NCBI GenBank assembly: GCA_963920765.1
Contig: OY987242.1
Span: 22,096,002 to 22,160,001, forward strand
Source: Ulota crispa
Taxonomy: Eukaryota; Streptophyta; Bryopsida; Orthotrichales; Orthotrichaceae
Length of the DNA: 64,000 nt
Direction of reading: 5' to 3'
Numbering within the stretch: position 1 is the stretch's first letter; each line of letters opens with the position of its first letter. Under the pieces are notes generated by a model. The model had not been told where the DNA came from and searched no databases. It worked only from the letters and a program-made list of their open reading frames with translations. Shown here one piece after another: positions 1-10,226 of this stretch. A program made the position numbers and the translations under genes.

Positions 1-276
1 CAATACCGCCTCATCCGCCACGACCCGCCCATTGGTGACAGCCGCAGCCCCATCGCTCTTCTCCAAACCTAACGCGGCCACCACCACGGGCAGCGGCGCC
101 TTTCGCTTGGTATGCCCTGCACTCTTCAACGCCCCTGCGCCTCGTAACGACGTCCCAAAGGAGGCAACATAGGAGACTCGAGTGCCCGAAACAATCTCCC
201 CGTGAACACACGACGGCACGGACGACGAGCACCGCAGCGACGATGAATGCATTTGCGTCATCGCCCCGAGCGTCAT
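1..276 (-). CDS. 5' end of a probable plastid-targeted protein (truncated by window edge)
   Basis: Reading the minus strand from an ATG at 276, the frame stays open to the window edge, giving about 92 residues. The N-terminus is rich in Ser, Ala, Val and Arg with few acidic residues (MTLGAMTQMHSSSLRCSSS, later KRKAPLPVVVAALG), which is typical of a plastid transit peptide. In-frame ATGs at 261 and 252 are alternative starts; no in-frame stop was found in the roughly 90 bases just upstream of 276. Base composition is GC-rich like the other coding regions here. I do not recognise the mature protein, because only its first residues are visible. The gene is divergent from the ferredoxin/TPR gene at 1588, so the two may share a promoter region. 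The reading frame is seen directly; targeting is inferred. Confidence 0.5.
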   Translation of the reverse strand, partial: MTLGAMTQMHSSSLRCSSSVPSCVHGEIVSGTRVSYVASFGTSLRGAGALKSAGHTKRKAPLPVVVAALGLEKSDGAAAVTNGRVVADEAVL

Positions 277-1587
277 AGCTACGTCAAAAGTAACCCTTTC
301 TCCCTCGACGTACAGACAATTGATCTCAAAAACCAATCCCAAAATTGAATGCAAATTCGACCCCAAACCTAACCAAGGGAATCACAGACCCAGGAAGAAA
401 CAAGTTGAAAAGCAGAAATTGGAGCTACGAGCGAGGATGAGAGTATAGTTGTGCGAGGAGAGAAAACGCTAAACAGAGCTTCTACAAGGCTTTATGACTG
501 GGAGATTGATTCTGGCGCACGCAAGGGATAGCTGGAGAAGTGGTTAAACTCGCATTGCAAGCGGAGTGCAATGGCGATGGATGTGAAGTGAAGGACCTGC
601 CAATAGTTCTGGTGAAAGTGGGATTGGTGGTGCAGCATCTGCAACGGAGGAGCAGCGGAGCGTACGAGGCTCGCAGCCCGCGTTGTTTTAGGGGACTCCT
701 CCCAGTTCACTTTCACGCTGGGGCCTTTTTCCGCGGTTATGGGTGCCGTGGCCCCGTCACCGTGATGTCTGTGCCCGACGTCATCAACCAATTTGTCACC
801 CGCTTTGTGATGCCAGCGATGGCGGTGGCCAAACTTCTTCCTCTTCCTCTTCTTGCTGGGTGTCTTGCACACGCACTGTTACGAGGAACGGTCGAATATT
901 CTAGATTCGAGTTTATGGACGCCGTTTTTGCTACGTAGTTTTGCATTTTCCCATGTTCTTTTTCGATAGCCTGAGTGTGTTCTTCTGCTTCAACCTCTCA
1001 GACGTTGGAATAGCGTTCAAATTGCAGTTGAGTTGGAAAGCTAGAACGTTGTTGTAAACCGCTCTTCGTAACTGTGCTGTCACTAAGCTCTACTACTCAT
1101 GTCCAGGTCTCCCGGAGCTCATCCCATCTTTTAGTGCCCATCTCGTAATTGAACCTTCAAACCAACCTGTTGACGAGCTCTTGCAGCACTTTTGTTCGAA
1201 TTCGGTGTCAAAATTCGGAGAATTCTATTTCGTGAAAGCGATGTAGTTCAGAAAACTTGGACTGACGGATTAGACCGTCTTGGAGATATCAGTGCTTAGT
1301 AAATTGCCATTTTCTTTTTCTGGTTCTTTTTGGAGATTTGAGTAGATTTTAGACACGTAAAACAGCTAGAAATCCTGAGTGAGAGATTAATCTGAACTTG
1401 ATATTTTCCTTGTTTTTTCTTTCTTTCTGAAATCCTACTATGATCAATAAGTTGACGACATTGATAGTGTTGATAGCTTCGATTGATTCCGCTCAGGATT
1501 AGATGTTTTAACGACAGTAATTTGTTTTTTCGTTTTGAGGGTAAGTTACGAGGCTTTCAAGTGGAAAGTAAGTAGCTACTTCCAGCT
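277..1587. other. Divergent intergenic region with GC-rich island
   Basis: This stretch separates two divergent genes. Bases 540-940 are clearly more GC-rich than their surroundings and carry overlapping open frames on both strands: 540-938 (+), 492-872 (-) and 737-946 (-). None resembles a family I know. The minus-strand frame 492-872 begins with a very basic segment (KKRKRKK). The island could be a 5' exon or leader of either flanking gene, or an unannotated small gene. From 950 to 1587 the sequence is AT-rich and fits the promoter and 5' UTR of the downstream gene. No promoter element was assigned. Confidence 0.4.
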
Positions 1588-3805
1588 ATGGCAGTTGCTG
1601 GATTAGCTACTGTTGGTCAGCTGCTCACAGTATCCTGTCGAGAGCACAGTCTTGTTGATCCCCCCAAACGAGTCCTCGCTAATTTCAAATTTAAGCCTCT
1701 GAGTCGAGATTCTTTACCTGTTGGGGCTTTAAGATTTTGCAAAGGGGAGAAGACACGGGGTGTTTTGAGAATTAGGGCAGATGCAAGCAATGACCGTGAG
1801 CAGAAGCTGCGGGAACAGCAGCATGAGATCCGAGTTTGCATCAACAAGACATGTCGAAAGAGTGGAAGCTTGGAAACCTTGGACATGATGCGAAACTTGG
1901 CACCGCCCAACGTGACAGTGGAATCATGTAGCTGTATTGGTATGTCTATAACCCTAAACCAGTTCCTTCTCTGAAATTGAGGATGCAACGAAATGACTTT
2001 CTGCATATGTTGGTTGTTTGCAATACACCTAGATCTCTTTAATATCATTTCCTCTACTCACATCCTCTGTTCTCTCACCAGGCATTAGCAAATTTACCCC
2101 AATTCAATCCTCTCACTATAACATTCTGTTATGTCACAAGAAATTATTGTCTAAACGTGCTTGTAAGGAATTTGGCAAAAGGTTACAAGTCACCTTCTTC
2201 CTGACTCTTACAACCTTAAGTTTGCTAATATCTCTTGTACGTGCAACTCTATTGATTGTCTAAACCAGAACTCTACTGATAATCGCATCCTGAGTGTCTC
2301 GGTTGTGACATTAAAGAGGTACTGTTTTTAGAGATTTGAGTTCAATTGTTACTTCTTGTGTGTGAGATTGTGCGGTTGCAGGAAAATGTGGCAATGGTCC
2401 GAATTTGGTGATCTTACCAGCCGAGATGATGGTGAGCCATTGCAACACTGCGGCGCATGCGGCTCGTCTCCTGGCGCTGCAGTGTGGGGCTTCCAATCCA
2501 GAGAGCAACCTCAAGGCTCTGGATCTGAAGCAGCAGGCGAACAAAGCCTTTGAACGTGGCAACCATTCGGAAGCCGAGGAGTTGTACACACAGGTTGGAT
2601 GATCCCGTGCTCTTTTCCAACGTTACTATTACTAAATCAAAGAAAGACCAAACTCTTTTAGCTCAGTTCATGAAACTCAGAAAGTTTGAATTGAACTAAA
2701 AAGGTGTAATTTAATGTTCCGTGGCTTTCAGCATAAAGCGTTCTTGAACCTTTGAATCTCAAAGACTTTCTAGTCCTTTTTCTCCTAGTTTGTATAAGAA
2801 TCATAATCTTAGTTTCTGAAATTCCTCATATTGTTGCTATTGTCGCAACGTCCTCTGCAGGCAATACAGCTTAATCCATCTGGAGGGCTTCACTTTATAT
2901 ACGCCAATAGGTACCCCTCTTTCATTCTATACATGATTTTCAGTTGCCTCGTCTCTTCCTGCGCTTGTCACGATTGCTCAGAATGTGAATGTTGATGTTC
3001 ACGAGTGGGTGTTACAGGTCTGCTTTACGACTAGCGCAAGGGAACTTCCAAGGCGCCTTGGAGGATGCTCAAGAGACTCAGAGTATTGCTCCCAAGTGGG
3101 CTCAGGTACCAATAACTTTCAAATTACGTAGAAAGCCTAAATAACTTACACATTTTGGCAGGTAATTCATAACATTCTTTTAGGGTGGTCTTGTGACACG
3201 TTGGCTATGAGTTTTTGAATTTTGGGTATCCATGATGCCCATTCTCTAAAGATAAAATGGCTAAAAAAGTTATGCTGACTTCAGTGACGTGGAATTCAAC
3301 CGCAGGGTTTTGTGCGTCAGGCAGATGCGTTGTCTGCAATGGGCAAAGTCGAGGCTGCTCTAGACAGTCTTTCTATGGCTCTTCGTTTAGATCCTCTCTT
3401 GAGACGCTCTAAAGGATTCCAGGTATTGTAAAATTCTAGAATATCCGAGCTGGTATAGTTTCTTATGTCATTTCTGTTTTTCTATTTTAATTCAATCACC
3501 GTACTTTTCTTCTAGGCAATGCCAAAGGCTTGAGTAAAGGGAGCCACATAATGCTTGGGCGTTGGAATTGTGAATAACACCGGATACCTCTCAAAGCTTT
3601 GGTTTGAATTTTTGTTTGATTGTAAAGATATTTGCATTGATAGCTCAGTTGTTTTGTAAGTTCTCGTATTAGAATTTGTATACATCTTAGATTGCTTAGC
3701 GAAGTTTAAGCTTTCAATAGCAGCGAATCCAAATTTGGTTGGTGTTTGATGCAGGCTAAGACAAGAGAACTTCAATCGAAGTTAGCCACCGCCAGCGCCT
3801 CGTGA
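1588..3805 (+). CDS. Thioredoxin-like [2Fe-2S] ferredoxin fused to TPR repeats, predicted plastid protein
   Basis: Six exons join in phase: 1588-1939, 2382-2593, 2861-2910, 3018-3105, 3306-3422 and 3755-3805, giving 289 residues. Residues 1 to about 65 look like a transit peptide. Residues 80 to about 145 match a thioredoxin-fold [2Fe-2S] ferredoxin: C84 and C89 (CINKTC), then C114, C116 and C120 in CSCIGKCGNGP, which is split across the first intron. In this family four cysteines hold the cluster. From about residue 160, helical TPR-type repeats follow (LKQQANKAFERGNHSEAEEL, then ALRLAQGNFQGALEDAQ, then ALSAMGKVEAALDSL). TPR repeats normally bind protein partners. The role is therefore electron transfer or cluster handling tied to a protein complex, most likely in the chloroplast; the specific function is unknown. 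AATAAA at 4011 fits 3' end formation. An alternative acceptor near 3518 would end the protein early. Confidence 0.82.
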
Positions 3806-4913
3806 CAGTGGAGTTTGTCGTTCTAGGAGTTGGTGGGATTGTAGGACAGATTATTGTAGAGGCGTTCAGCTAAAAGAATTGGTTTTATGAATGTGCAGTT
3901 AAGACTGCAGGGGCTTAAACGAGATGGCTCATGTAGCAACTGTGTATGGAAACCATTGTGTATCCGTGACAAGTGTGAGGTTGCGATTTGTTTATTTATT
4001 GTTGTATGATAATAAACTCTTCCTTCATATGGTCATGAAGTGAAACCTCCTTTATCACTAGCAATTTGCTAGAACCTAGCAAAACCAAAGTGATATCACC
4101 TAGACTTCTTTGATGTCATAACCCAAGCTCCTAGATTGTATTTGTCATTATGGATGTTTGTAACATTGTGCTAATATGTGTGGTACAAAAAAGTCATACA
4201 AAATAGTACTTTACAATCACAAGAGCTAAGTTGGACTTAGAACCTTTGTTTTACACCTACAAAATTTATTTTTATCACATGCAAACTTCTTGTGGCTTAA
4301 CTAGACATGAGTTTGGAACTAATTGTCTTCATTCTTAGATGTGTTTTTAGAGAATGTGACAAAGGCAAAGAAGTCAAGGTGGAACTTCTTTCATGCTCCA
4401 TATCTTTTGAGAAAAATCTTTGAGAGCATCAAATTAATTCAATTGAATATTCATTGCAAATTAAAGAACTCTTATTTAATACTCTTCAAACTTGCATGAT
4501 AAGAAACAAGTGAAATCTTGTTTTCCAAAAATGACTATAATTTGAACAAGTGACAACTCTTTGACCCATGGAGCCATTGTCTTCATGTGTAGGAGAATGT
4601 AAGCACTTTGCTTTTAATTAATTCACAAGATTCTTTTGCATATTTGCCAAAGTGTTTTTGTTATTTTTAAATTAATTAAAAAATAATTCTATAATTTATG
4701 AGTTAGCATGAGATTCATAGGAATTTTGAACTTACTCAAAACTTCCAAAGCATATAAGGAAGAGGTGACCTTTTTATAGCCTTTACAAATGTCAAGTTTG
4801 TTCTGGTTTGCAAGGACTATTTTTCAAAAAAATTTATACTCAACATTGTTCTTAAAAGGTTCCATATAACTACGCTCTATTGTATTTGCACATCACCAAT
4901 ACATGCCGAAAGT

Positions 4914-4957
4914 AGGGGTATTTGTACAAATATTACAAATTTCAAGGGAAACCATCA
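4914..4957. repeat. Solo end of the GGATACCC inverted-repeat element family
   Basis: The stretch reads like the right end of the element at 32591-32883 (a GGGGTAT start, then TATTACAAATTTCAAGGG). No matching opposite end is visible nearby, so it is probably a decayed copy. Confidence 0.4.
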
Positions 4958-5696
4958 AATTCTCTTTATTAAATTTGAAAACCAAAAATTGAACCTTTCT
5001 TTCCCAACAAAGTCACAACTAATAACAATTTAAAAAAAATTGTTTTAATTTAAGTTTATAATAATAAGCTATAATTACTTTGATTCTTCTAGCTTTTTTA
5101 TTAAATTATATTTTCAATTTACCTTGCAAAAAACCATCTCTTAAGTAGAAAAATCAATGTGCAACGTGAAACATCCGCACATCCCTCAAAGAGTTCTTTT
5201 ATGAAAATATCTTAAAAACAGATGAGAGTAGAAAACCAACAATCCAACAACACTTGGATGGATGAGAAAAACCATAATTTCCATATATAACGCATGACAC
5301 TTATAACCAACGACTCCCAAACGTGAGCGGAAAATATACTGCTCAATAAATAAAAAGCCAATAAAAAGAATCTACCAAAATAGCTCTCCACTCACCTCTT
5401 TCAACCTCTAATTCAGCAATCTCCTAGTTTCATCAAACAACACACATATGTACAATTGTTTTCTTGAAAAAATGCAAACCCTACACAATAAGTCTCAGGA
5501 ATCGTGCAGGCAGGCAGTTTTTGCAACTTGACTCTAACTTGGCAAAACCTTATTAATCTCCTCAGTAGAAAGCAAGCTCTCACTTTGCCACCAGAATACG
5601 ACATTACACCGTCTTCACATTCTTATCTACTGTACACCAAAAGGAGCAACACGTACCGACACGGCAAAGTTTCATGTGCAGAATCAGAATCTCACA

Positions 5697-5697
<1 letters not shown>

Positions 5698-5754
<57 letters not shown>
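5698..5754 (+). repeat. 57-base poly(A) homopolymer
   Basis: An uninterrupted run of 57 adenines preceded by CTCACAC. It could be a homopolymer microsatellite, or the tail of a retroposed sequence on the plus strand. No SINE promoter boxes and no clear target-site duplication were identified. Runs this long are also prone to sequencing and assembly length error. Confidence 0.9.
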
Positions 5755-5756
<2 letters not shown>

Positions 5757-6007
5757 AGCCAAGAGATCAAACAACAAAATCTAAGTTGAATGCAATTTCT
5801 GACGTAAATCCTTTCCATCAAATCGGCTGTGACACTTGCACAAAACGCATCCAATACCCAAAGTGGGTGACACTGGGTTTTGCTCTATAATAAACCTACA
5901 AATGCCAAGGACCATTTTTCCAAGGACCAATCCAAGTGCAGGTCAGTGTGACATTTTTCAAGAGAAACAAAAGATTGAAAGTAAAAAAATCAGAAAAGCG
6001 GTTTGAT

Positions 6008-8638
6008 TTAGTTTCTGTGACCCATCCGACCGCTTTCAGAACCAGCGTAGGGGTCGATAGTGACATTGATAACGGCAGGTTTCCTGGCAGAGAAAGACTC
6101 CTTCAATGCGGATTTCAGCTCGTCAGGGTTGCCCACGATATAGCCTTTCCCTCCGAACGCTTCCATGACTAAATCGTAGCGAGCTCCCGGAACAAACGAG
6201 GTGGGAGCCGGGTCGTCTTTGTGACGACCGACTTTGTCTTCCGGCGGACGACGGTCTCCACCGTAGACTCCACCGTTGTTGAAGATGATCACCACCACCG
6301 GAAGCTTATACCGGACAAGCGTCTGCAAAAGTAGGTGCAAGCCTCGTAAGCCTCGATCTAAATACATAAGCTTCCACATAGAACACCACCTTGAATGGAC
6401 CTTTCAAACACGAGCTTGCAACAAAGATTGAAACAAGCGCATCAAGCGCACCTATACCTCTTTCATGTCCCCAAAATACACGTGTTCATACAAAGGTTTT
6501 GAGAAAGTTCAATGTTGAATACTCACGTGACATTAAAGAAGTTACATGGGGTCAAAGGAGTTAAAAAGGTGGAGATGGAATCTTCGTCTTCACACATGTA
6601 TGTAACTTTTTTACCCAACATAAAAAGCAAGGACAACAGAGAGTATATAGAGTAGATACATTCCTTAAGGTTTGATGAAAGGACAGAGGATGTGATGTTG
6701 ATGGGTGCAGATTAATCAGCATATTTTGGGTATGGGGCAATGGTAACTTAGTTTTCATGAGAGCTAAGGATTATAAAAGAGAGGGAGCTAGAATGCGAGG
6801 TTTGCGGTTGAAGTCGTGCACTTGACAAGTGGCACTTCAAGCAGGGAAAACTTGTGGCAAGAAACACAGAATGGGAGATAGAGTTTTCTTCTTCGCACAT
6901 GTATGCAACTTTCTTACCCCAAAAAAAAGGAGCAAGGCTGATAGAGAGTATGTAGAGTGGATACATTCCTTCGGGTTTGGTGAAAGGACAAAGAATGTGA
7001 TGTTCGAAAAGGTGATGATGATGGGTGCAGATTAATCAACATATATTGGGTATTGGGCAATGGTAACTTAGTTTTCATGAGTACTAAGGGTTCAACATGG
7101 AAAGGAGGAAAAACCTCTTGCAGTTAGAATCGTGCAATGACAAGTGGCACTTCGACCAGGGAAAACTTGTGGCAAGAAAATGCAAAGTGGGAAAAAAGAT
7201 TAGGGTTTGAGATGCGCACCTCAACTTCAAGGCCACTGAAACCGAAGCCGGAGTCGCCCTCGACAGCGACGACGAGCTTCTCAGGGTTGGTCACGGCCGC
7301 AGCGATGCTGTACCCAAGCCCGACGCCCATGGTGCCCCAAGTGCCAGCATCCAAGCGCGTGCGAGGCTCCGTCTGCTCCAGAACCGACCGCCCCACGTCC
7401 ATGGTGTTAGCCCCTTCGGAGACCAAAATAGGAGCAGGAGATCCAACAGCGAGAATGGCATCACGAATGATGCGCATGGGTGTCAAGAAATTGAACGGCA
7501 CAACATTCTTATTCAACGACGGCGCCATCCTCTGCACATTCGCTTGCGACTTCGCCTGGATCTTCTGCACCCACGCATGCTTCTCACCCAACACAAAAGG
7601 CTGGTCCTTGATCTCCTTGTTCAACTGCTTCACGACCAAATCCGCATCCCCAATTAACCCTAACGTCGGTTTCCGAAACGAGATTTCTTCTTTGGACACA
7701 TCCACCAGGATGAACTTCACATCGGACGACCACCGTGGAGATTCTCCGAAGTGGAGCAGCCAATTCAACCGAGCACCCACGATGAGCGCCACGTCGGCCT
7801 CGCCTAGAGCGAGAGAACGAGCCGCGGCGGCGGACAAGGGATGCGCATCGGGCAACAGCCCTTTCCCCATGGGCGTCGCTAAAAACGGGATGCCTGTCGA
7901 CTGGATTAATGTTTTGAGAGCGCCCTCGGCACGCGCGTACGCCGCGCCCTTGCCGAACACCACCAACGGCCGCTTCGCATTGCGCAGCAACGACGCCGCT
8001 TCAGCGATTTCGGGCGCGCTGACGGCGAGTTCCTTTGGAGGATTTGTGGATGTCCACAGCGGAGCGTAGGGTTTCAAAACTGATAGCAATTCGGACGCTT
8101 TCGATTCGTCGACTTCTTCGTGAAGAACGTCCGCGGGTAAGTCGACGTAGGCTCCGCCAGGACGACCGTTGACAGACGCAGCCACGGCCGCTGCGACTAC
8201 TTTCGGGATCTCCGAGATGGAATGCGCTTTCCCGGCGTACTTCACAAAAGGTTTCACGATCTCGACCTGGTTGAGCTCCTGGAAATCGCCCTTGCCGATG
8301 TCGGCTTGCGTGCTGGATCCCGAGACCAGAATCATCGGCCATGTGTTGATCTGCGCGTTGCTGAGACCGGCTAATCCGTGCACGCACCCGGGTCCGGACA
8401 CGGTTAAGAGCACGCCTGGTTTGCCTGTCAAGTAGCCCGCCACGCTCGCGGCGTATCCAGCTGATTGCTCGTTGTGAAACGCGATGAAGCGCACGCCCTC
8501 GCGCACACACGAGGTCGCGAACGAGGTGACTGGAATGCCCACCACTCCGAACATCTCCTCCACTCCCATTCTCGCGAACGCGCGCGCTGCGAGCGCGTTG
8601 CCATCCACCCTGCTCCCGCCTTCTGGCTCGCCCGCCAT
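6008..8638 (-). CDS. HACL: 2-hydroxyacyl-CoA lyase (thiamine-diphosphate enzyme, HACL/oxalyl-CoA decarboxylase family)
   Basis: Two exons on the minus strand, 8638-7220 and 6322-6008, join in phase 0 to give 577 residues, close to the roughly 570 usual for the family. The enzyme uses ThDP and Mg2+ to split 2-hydroxy fatty acyl-CoA into formyl-CoA and an aldehyde shortened by one carbon; relatives decarboxylate oxalyl-CoA. The conserved catalytic Glu is E57 in AFHNEQSAGYA. The ThDP-binding motif starts with GDSGFGFS (about 461) at the end of exon 1 and finishes with FNNGGVYGGD (about 488) in exon 2, so the 897-bp intron divides the cofactor site. I chose the ATG at 8638 (MAGEPEGG); an open Trp-rich extension reaches 8725 but looks like leader. 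The C-terminus (GRMGHRN) is not a canonical SKL-type peroxisomal signal, so location is open. HACL versus oxalyl-CoA decarboxylase cannot be settled by eye. Confidence 0.93.
6560..7195 (+). repeat. Diverged tandem duplication of about 310 bp inside the lyase intron
   Basis: Two adjacent blocks share ordered segments: GGAGATGGAATCTTCGTCTT at 6571 with GGGAGATAGAGTTTTCTTCTT near 6870; TGGTAACTTAGTTTTCATGAG near 6740 and again near 7059; and GACAAGTGGCACTTC near 6824 and 7138. The offset is 300 to 320 bases, with substitutions and small indels. The end of the second block runs into exon 1 of the gene near 7195-7219. Confidence 0.75.
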
Positions 8639-10226
8639 CGCTCCCTTCTCCGCTCCGACTACCCCTTCAAAATTCCCTTCCGAACTCCAAACCCACCAAA
8701 CCCAATCAACCCACAAATTCCACAAATTGATTGAATGAACTCAACTTGGCTTCGGCACAGGGCATTCAGCGATCGTCAGCAACCAGTCCAATGACGTTCC
8801 TGTAAAACATGAGATTCTCGTGAATTACAAGGAGCGCTGACAAAGTAGATTCCCGGAGTGGACATTCGATGCAAATCTGTCGAGTGTCGACGTCAGAGAA
8901 ACGACGGATGGACGAGAAAACTGATTCTCTGATGATTCGTGGCGGCTCGTTCGTCGGAGCCTCCGGGTTTTCGGTGGATTCGGGTGTAAGTTCATTGAAT
9001 CGGGTCAAATGGCGGGGTTTGACATCGTTCCTGATTCTGAATTGCAATAGAAAGTGAATGTAAGTAGAATATGAATGGCTTGCTTTTGCGCCTTTCACGG
9101 CTTTTACTTTGTGGCGTCAATTTCTGCAGCTTCTTTAGGACTGCATATGGGACTCCACAACTACAGTATATCGAGTGTCTTTCGAAGTTCTTATGTTGCT
9201 CACTATCCTACGAGCTTTCATGCCGGATGACCAAGCAGGCGTATAAAATATGGCAATTCTACAGAAGAACCAGAGTTATTGACTCAATCAGTTTAACAAT
9301 AATTGCCCAATATTGGATTCCTACAAGCTGAGGAATTATTGCGGAAAGGTTTGACAAGTCAAGAGTATATTCGATACTCGGTGAGTGGCCGACACCAGTT
9401 GAATTTGGTACCTTGTAACCAAGATGAGCTCGAAATCCTTTGCATAAAATGAATCTGAAATCCTCATCCAGGGCAGTTGAAGCAGCTCCTAAACATCTCG
9501 TCCTACTAGAGACCAGTAATCACTACGGAAAACACTAGACGTGACAAAGGATATGTTTGGTTCAGCGGGATTATCTTCAATGCAGACTTGAAAATTGGAG
9601 GTTACATACCTAAGCATCATATGTGGTTTACGTGGCACATACTTAGTGCCGCTAGGGCCTGATTGTTGAACCAATTTGAAAACAACGAAGATGAACTAAC
9701 GGGATTGCTCAAACCTTAAATTTGTGCCATCAATTAAGCCCAAGGGCTGAAGACTAGAAGGTCTGAAACTTATTGTCAAACTTTGACCAAATCGATGGCC
9801 CAATGGATTGTGAATTGGGCCTGGGTTATATAAAGTGACCCTTATTTCCACCTTGGCCAGAAAAACTCCAGGAAACTTAAGTAATGTCCTGAAGAGTAGC
9901 CCCTGCAGCTTGCGTTAGCTACACAGAAAATAGCCCATGGTACGAGCGGTCCAGGTATCTCACATGTACTTCATGTTTGTTTTGGCAGTGTAGGTCAGTG
10001 TTATAACTGATCGTATCCTTCTTGTACATAAGAAAAAAAAACTGGTCTGGTGTTTATCAATGTGTGGAGCTAAACTCAATCCTCTCTAAATGCACACTCC
10101 CAGTATGTCCTGAGAATCTATGTGAACGAAACTGGACGACTTCAAAGTGTCAAGTTGCAAGCGCATGTCACAAGAACTCGGGTCCCGGGGAGTGCACTTA
10201 GAGAGGAGTGAGTATCCATGGCAATC
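8639..10226. other. Intergenic region between lyase and PPR genes
   Basis: Both flanking genes are on the minus strand, so this holds the lyase promoter and 5' UTR (from 8639) and the PPR 3' UTR (up to 10226). The first 400 bases are moderately GC-rich with short unremarkable frames. A small perfect hairpin with arms GGCCCAAT/ATTGGGCC lies at 9797-9821. No gene, RNA or mobile element was recognised. Confidence 0.6.

Larger units (their letters stand above)
3806..6007. other. Intergenic region, AT-rich, with repeat fragments and poly(A) tract
   Basis: The start holds the 3' UTR of the ferredoxin/TPR gene (AATAAA at 4011-4016). The rest is AT-rich without a supported gene. Two stretches resemble elements elsewhere in the window: 4914-4957 matches one end of the elements at 32591 and 38413, and about 5289-5335 matches one end of the element at 39533. 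A 57-base A run lies at 5698-5754. The 3' UTR of the minus-strand lyase gene probably occupies the last 100 to 200 bases. Confidence 0.6.

Noticed and set aside
492..872. Minus-strand frame starting with a very basic segment
   Set aside because: Overlaps equally open frames on the other strand in a GC-rich patch; no family resemblance, so kept only as part of the intergenic description.
5504..5758. 84-residue frame ending in poly-Lys
   Set aside because: The Lys run is the translated adenine homopolymer; nothing else supports coding.
7137..8069. 310-residue plus-strand frame opposite the lyase
   Set aside because: Antisense shadow of the lyase exon, which has clear family motifs on the minus strand.
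8639..8725. N-terminal extension of the lyase frame
   Set aside because: Trp-rich and unlike the family; MAGEPEGG at 8638 gives the normal length.
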